Assembly (NCBI GenBank): GCA_017555445.1
Contig: JAFZGK010000126.1
Location: 1-26,807, forward strand
Length of the DNA stretch: 26,807 nucleotides
From: Bacteroidales bacterium
Lineage (GTDB): Bacteria; Bacteroidota; Bacteroidia; Bacteroidales; UBA932
Reading direction: 5' to 3'
Shown: one piece after another, positions 23,525 through 26,807 of the stretch
Position numbering within the stretch: the stretch's first letter is position 1
Layout: every line of letters begins with the position of its first letter
Notes under the pieces: generated by a model
What the model was told of the DNA's origin: nothing
Database searches by the model: none
The model's input: the letters and a program-made list of their open reading frames with translations, nothing else
Made by a program: the position numbers and the translations under genes

Positions 23525-25615
23525 ATGAAAAGACTTTTAATCATGTCAGCCGTCGTGCTCAGCATCGGCGTCTCATGTACAAAGGAGATCGAGGAACATC
23601 CTTTGACTCTCGAGGAGCAGACGCTGATGACCAAGCTTGTCGGCGATGTACAAGGCGAATTCGAGCAGGGTTCGCTGCTGGTAAAGGTCGACGAGGCACT
23701 TGCTGCAGACTTGTCTTCAGGCACCGTAGCCCTCACTCTGGCTGACGCCCAGGTTACATTTTCACCCGCATTGCCTATCCGTCCAAAGAACGTGGAAGTG
23801 GCAAGAAAATATGGCCTCGACAGATGGTTCGTGATGAACTTCGACGAGACAAGACCGGTGGAGACAATGGCAAAGGCTATAGCTCAGAACCCATCTGTGG
23901 TCTCTATCCAGTATAATTCATTCCTCAAACCTATTGTTTCCGAGAAGGTCGAACAATTCGTTCCGGTTCTCAAGACATTCAACAATCCCGTACCTGCTCC
24001 TGCAGTCGGATGGAATGACGAATATATCGCACATCAGTGGAACCTGATCAACACCGGTGACAAGAATATCGCTGACAATGCAGTTGAAGGAGCTGATGTA
24101 GGAGTAAAGGATGCATGGAGACTTACAGGAGGCGATCCGAGCGTAGTTGTTGCAGTGTTCGACTGTGCCGTGAACAGCCTTCACGAAGACCTCAAGGATG
24201 CACTTTGGATCAATCAGGCCGAGGTTGACGGAGAGGCAGGAAAGGATGATGACGGAAACGGATATGTTGATGACAGATACGGATTCAATTTCGTAGGCTG
24301 TAAGATTTCTGAAGGAAAGCCTACAACAGGAAGCGCACTCAATTGGAGCAAGGGCAGCGGACACGGAACTCATGTGGCTGGTATCATCGGTGCGACCAAC
24401 AACAACGGCAAGGGTGTGAGCTCTATTGCAGGAGGTACAGGTAACGGAGACGGAGTAAGGCTCATGTCATGCCAGATATTCAATGGTAGTGCCTCCGCAT
24501 CCGATTCTCAGAATGCAGCAGCATACATCTATGCAGCGGACAACGGCGCATGCATAGCACAATGTTCATACGGCACCAGCAACGTCATAACTTCTGACGA
24601 CATCTACATCAACGGCAACAAGGATATGAAGGTTGACGGCTCTCCTCTCGAGAATGCAGCTCTCCAGTATTTCCTTGACCCTGCCAACAGCAATCATGAG
24701 TCTCTTGAAGGAAACATCGCCATATTTGCAGCCGGAAATCACTCGAATCCTTACTCAAGCTATCCCGGAGCACTTCCATACGTGATTTCAGTAACTGCTT
24801 TTGGTGCTGATTATCTTCCTGGAGGATATACCAACTACGGTCCAGGATGCAAGATTGCCGCACCTGGAGGCGAATACAAGGGACCGAACACCAGCAATGG
24901 AACAATGATTCTTTCTACCGGTGTTTCAAATGCAGCCCAGTCATCACCGGGAGTCACTGACGGCGAAGGAAGGATTGACAAGGATTATGTATATATGCAG
25001 GGAACTTCAATGGCATGTCCTCACGTTTCCGGCGTAATCGCCCTCGGTCTTTCATATGCAAAACAGCTTGGAAAGAAGTTCACACGCGAGGATTTCACAT
25101 CACTCCTCCTCACATCCGTAAATGATATGGACCAGTACCTGACCAAGGGAACAAAGAGATATTACAGCCTCAAAAGCTATTCATATGAAGATCTCTCTCT
25201 CTCACGCTTCCACAACCAGATGGGAACAGGCGCTGTAGATGCATGGAAGTTCCTCATGGCCATCGAGGGAACTCCATCAGTAATGGTGAAGGCCGGGGAA
25301 AAAGTTGTGATAGATCTTGATGATTATCTTGGAGATGGCGTTGCGGCAAGACTCGGATGCACAGTGACTGTGGATCAGGCTACCACAGCGTCTCTCGGCC
25401 TGAGCGGAGAACCTGTAGTGAAGAACGGAAAGCTCGAGCTCACATGTACAAAGGTCGGTTCAGGAAAGATCACCCTTTCTTCAGCGACAAACAGCAACGG
25501 CGCTGTAAATGGAGACTCAGCCAAAGACAAGCATTCCATAGGCAACATGAGCTTCTCACGCGAAATTTCAATCGTATCACGTCCTTACGCTTCAGCTAAC
25601 GGCGGATGGTTCTAA
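23525..25615 (+). CDS. S8 subtilisin-like serine protease, lipoprotein
   Basis: This 696-residue protein starts 3 bases after the GH2 stop. Its signal peptide ends in a lipobox-like GVSC (Cys18), followed by TKEIEE. Residues about 45-136 look like a subtilisin propeptide (inhibitor I9-like). The catalytic domain spans about 165-580: Asp213 in VFDCAVNSLHEDL, His280 in GSGHGTHVAG, the oxyanion Asn405 in FAAGNHS and Ser495 in GTSMACPHVSG. The full triad is present, so it should be active. The usual D-[ST]-G after the aspartate is D-C-A here. A C-terminal beta domain (about 590-690) ends NGGWF. Acidic residues after Cys18 suggest surface exposure. Coupling to GH2 suggests a role in handling protein-bearing substrates or maturing surface proteins; both are inference. 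Confidence 0.9.
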   Translation: MKRLLIMSAVVLSIGVSCTKEIEEHPLTLEEQTLMTKLVGDVQGEFEQGSLLVKVDEALAADLSSGTVALTLADAQVTFSPALPIRPKNVEVARKYGLDRWFVMNFDETRPVETMAKAIAQNPSVVSIQYNSFLKPIVSEKVEQFVPVLKTFNNPVPAPAVGWNDEYIAHQWNLINTGDKNIADNAVEGADVGVKDAWRLTGGDPSVVVAVFDCAVNSLHEDLKDALWINQAEVDGEAGKDDDGNGYVDDRYGFNFVGCKISEGKPTTGSALNWSKGSGHGTHVAGIIGATNNNGKGVSSIAGGTGNGDGVRLMSCQIFNGSASASDSQNAAAYIYAADNGACIAQCSYGTSNVITSDDIYINGNKDMKVDGSPLENAALQYFLDPANSNHESLEGNIAIFAAGNHSNPYSSYPGALPYVISVTAFGADYLPGGYTNYGPGCKIAAPGGEYKGPNTSNGTMILSTGVSNAAQSSPGVTDGEGRIDKDYVYMQGTSMACPHVSGVIALGLSYAKQLGKKFTREDFTSLLLTSVNDMDQYLTKGTKRYYSLKSYSYEDLSLSRFHNQMGTGAVDAWKFLMAIEGTPSVMVKAGEKVVIDLDDYLGDGVAARLGCTVTVDQATTASLGLSGEPVVKNGKLELTCTKVGSGKITLSSATNSNGAVNGDSAKDKHSIGNMSFSREISIVSRPYASANGGWF

Positions 25616-25626
25616 ATCAACTGATT

Positions 25627-26058
25627 ATGAGAAATATATTATATATGATCGCAGCAGCCGCATGTCTGCTGACATCCTGCAAGAAGGAAATGACACTTGA
25701 GGAGAAATTCACAGGAGACTGGCATTGCACAGCTTCTTCTGTTGATGCAGAAATATATGTGACATTCACTGCCGAAAAGACTTTCACTCTCTATCAGCAG
25801 ATCGGAGAAGGTGCATACAGAGTCTATAACGGCACCTGGTCTTTGGAAGGAACCAAACTGAGCGGAAAATACAACGACGGCACTGCATGGGCATCAGGAT
25901 ATGAGGTGGCATCGTCTGATGACGACACTCTCATTCTTACTGCAGAAGGCGTTTCGGAAACCTACAGCAGAGTCAGTGGAGGAATCCCTGAGGAAGTGCT
26001 CAAGAGCTGTGTTACAGTTGTAAAGTCTGAAGATACAGCAACAGTACCTTTCTTATAA
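25627..26058 (+). CDS. Small lipocalin-like lipoprotein
   Basis: The product is 143 residues from the ATG at 25627 (MRNILYMIAA), which gives a clean lipoprotein signal with lipobox LTSC (Cys18). The open frame extends seven codons further upstream, but those overlap the S8 stop and would put polar residues before the signal. The mature part starts KKEMTLEEKFTGDWHCTA and continues as alternating beta strands (FTLYQQIGEG, VYNGTWSLEGTKLSGKYNDG, DTLILTA), a pattern common to Bacteroidota lipocalin-like lipoproteins. It starts 11 bases after the protease stop, so it is the third gene of the operon. Ligand and function are unknown; protease partner or inhibitor is one option. It ends 3 bases before the convergent queH. 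Confidence 0.75.
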   Translation: MRNILYMIAAAACLLTSCKKEMTLEEKFTGDWHCTASSVDAEIYVTFTAEKTFTLYQQIGEGAYRVYNGTWSLEGTKLSGKYNDGTAWASGYEVASSDDDTLILTAEGVSETYSRVSGGIPEEVLKSCVTVVKSEDTATVPFL

Positions 26059-26061
26059 GAA

Positions 26062-26703
26062 CTACTTGACTGAAGATTCGGGGCCGGTTTCATTGCCGGC
26101 CTCTTTTCGTATACTGAACTCGCAGCCACAGTAGAGCTGATTATAGAAACCGTATTCCTTGATTATCTGATTCCTGCGTTCCTGAAGTCCTCCCTTGCGC
26201 CAGTTCTGCTCCCACCAGACAACTTCATCATGTCCTGAAACTGAGGTTTCCGAAAGCTGGCTGCATGCCCAGCGGCCTGCCTCGTTGATCTGGTCAAGAG
26301 ATTTCCATCGTGATGAGGCAAGAGTCGTGGTCATGACCTTCAGGCCATTGTCACGTGCATATTGTGCCGTACGCAGAAGTCTGAGTTTGAAGCACTTGAG
26401 ACATCTTCCTCCTCTTTCAGGCTCCTGTTCATGGCCCCTCACTGCATCAAGCCAGTTCTCATGATCATAATCCGCATCCACTATCTCCAGACCCAGAGCC
26501 TGGGCGTAACGGGTACACTCTTCCTTCCTGATAAGATACTCCTCAAGAGGATAGATATTGGGGTTGCAATAATATATTACAGGAGTGATCCCATTCTTCA
26601 TCATGGCTTCAATGATGGCACTTGAACAAGGGGCACAACAGGTATGGAGAAGAACCTTCGTCTCCCCCATCGGTACTTCCATTATGTCCTTAGGCTTCTT
26701 CAT
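26062..26703 (-). CDS. queH: Epoxyqueuosine reductase QueH
   Basis: QueH reduces epoxyqueuosine to queuosine in tRNA, replacing the cobalamin-dependent QueG. The 213-residue product has LLHTCCAPCSS near the start, NPNIYPLEEYLIRKEE, then CLKCFKLRL and a late QLYCGCEFS. The CC...CxxC cysteines fit the iron-sulfur ligands of the family and CGC the redox pair. The frame can be extended to a TTG at 26733, but a TAnnTTTG box overlaps that point, so the transcript probably starts inside it. I chose the ATG at 26703 (MKKPKDIMEV), which has GGAAG just upstream; the ATG at 26715 is the alternative. The last codons contain the terminator of the convergent operon. Confidence 0.88.
   Translation of the reverse strand: MKKPKDIMEVPMGETKVLLHTCCAPCSSAIIEAMMKNGITPVIYYCNPNIYPLEEYLIRKEECTRYAQALGLEIVDADYDHENWLDAVRGHEQEPERGGRCLKCFKLRLLRTAQYARDNGLKVMTTTLASSRWKSLDQINEAGRWACSQLSETSVSGHDEVVWWEQNWRKGGLQERRNQIIKEYGFYNQLYCGCEFSIRKEAGNETGPESSVK
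26080..26107 (+). terminator. Intrinsic terminator of the GH2-S8-lipoprotein operon, inside the 3' end of queH
   Basis: GGGGCCGG, loop TTTCATTG, then CCGGCCTC and TTTT form an 8-bp GC-rich stem (one G-U pair) with a short U-run. It begins 22 bases after the stop of the lipocalin-like gene. On the other strand the same bases encode the end of QueH (EAGNETGP). Confidence 0.75.
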
Positions 26704-26730
26704 TCTTCCTTCCATGACAAATAACATCCG

Positions 26731-26738
26731 CAAATATA
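26731..26738 (-). promoter_or_regulatory. -7 promoter box of queH
   Basis: The minus strand reads TATATTTG, an exact TAnnTTTG match, 28 bases upstream of the ATG chosen for queH. Its position argues against the upstream TTG start. Confidence 0.55.
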
Positions 26739-26750
26739 GACGAATTTGTG

Positions 26751-26758
26751 TAACTTTG
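26751..26758 (+). promoter_or_regulatory. -7 promoter box of the last, rightward gene
   Basis: TAACTTTG matches TAnnTTTG and is followed by CAGCC, as at the rdgB promoter. It is 23 bases before the ATG at 26782 and back to back with the queH promoter, 12 bases away. Confidence 0.55.
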
Positions 26759-26781
26759 CAGCCGAAACAAACAAAAGACCT

Positions 26782-26807
26782 ATGGGAATCATACCTAACA
26801 AATACAT
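26782..26807 (+). CDS. Unidentified gene, first eight codons only
   Basis: ATG is followed by GIIPNKY and then runs off the window. A -7 box lies 23 bases upstream and an A-rich AACAAACAAAAGACC leader precedes the ATG, which is typical of Bacteroidota starts. Eight residues are too few to assign a family. Confidence 0.4.

Noticed and set aside
26704..26733. Ten-residue N-terminal extension of QueH from a TTG
   Set aside because: A TAnnTTTG promoter box overlaps this point, so the codons would be largely untranscribed, and the family normally starts close to the CC motif.
1..26807. Mobile element, CRISPR array, tRNA or prophage
   Set aside because: No transposase, integrase, repeat-spacer pattern, cloverleaf or phage gene was recognised on either strand.

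Overview
The window comes from a Bacteroidota genome, almost certainly order Bacteroidales. It carries a SusC/SusD pair, many lipoproteins with short lipoboxes, a DUF6377-like membrane regulator, and promoters of the Bacteroidetes type (-7 box TAnnTTTG) instead of sigma70 boxes. GC content looks intermediate. I cannot name the genus; an uncultured gut or rumen lineage is a guess.

Layout. (1) Positions 1-1500 are housekeeping: the start of a leftward secreted protein (probably an S41 C-terminal processing protease) and a rightward pair, rdgB and recO, joined by a TAATG overlap. (2) Positions 1512-18949 are one long leftward polysaccharide utilisation locus (PUL). In transcription order it reads SusC, SusD, a multidomain surface glycan-binding lipoprotein, an intrinsic terminator, GH16 (with BACON, EF-hand-like and LRR-like modules), GH16, GH3 (BglX type), GH30, GH3 (BglB type) and a CotH-family lipoprotein. 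(3) Positions 18950-19251 are a 302-base control region between susC and the regulator. It holds a terminator, repeated AAAGTGGA half-sites and two candidate -7 boxes. (4) Positions 19252-20868 encode the likely local regulator. (5) Positions 20869-25627 hold a divergent promoter region, then a rightward operon of a GH2 enzyme, an S8 subtilisin-like lipoprotein protease and a small lipocalin-like lipoprotein. (6) The right end holds a leftward queH, whose 3' end contains the terminator of the incoming operon, and the first codons of another rightward gene.

How it works together (inference). Two GH16 endo-beta-glucanases, a GH30 resembling beta-1,6-glucanases and two GH3 beta-glucosidases make a coherent set for a beta-1,3-glucan with beta-1,6 branches, such as laminarin or fungal/yeast cell-wall glucan. 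SusC, SusD and the binding lipoprotein would capture and import oligosaccharides. The membrane-spanning regulator would sense them in the periplasm. GH2, the S8 protease and the CotH protein are unusual companions and could extend the locus to protein-bearing or modified cell-wall material. No tRNA, rRNA, CRISPR array or insertion sequence was recognised.
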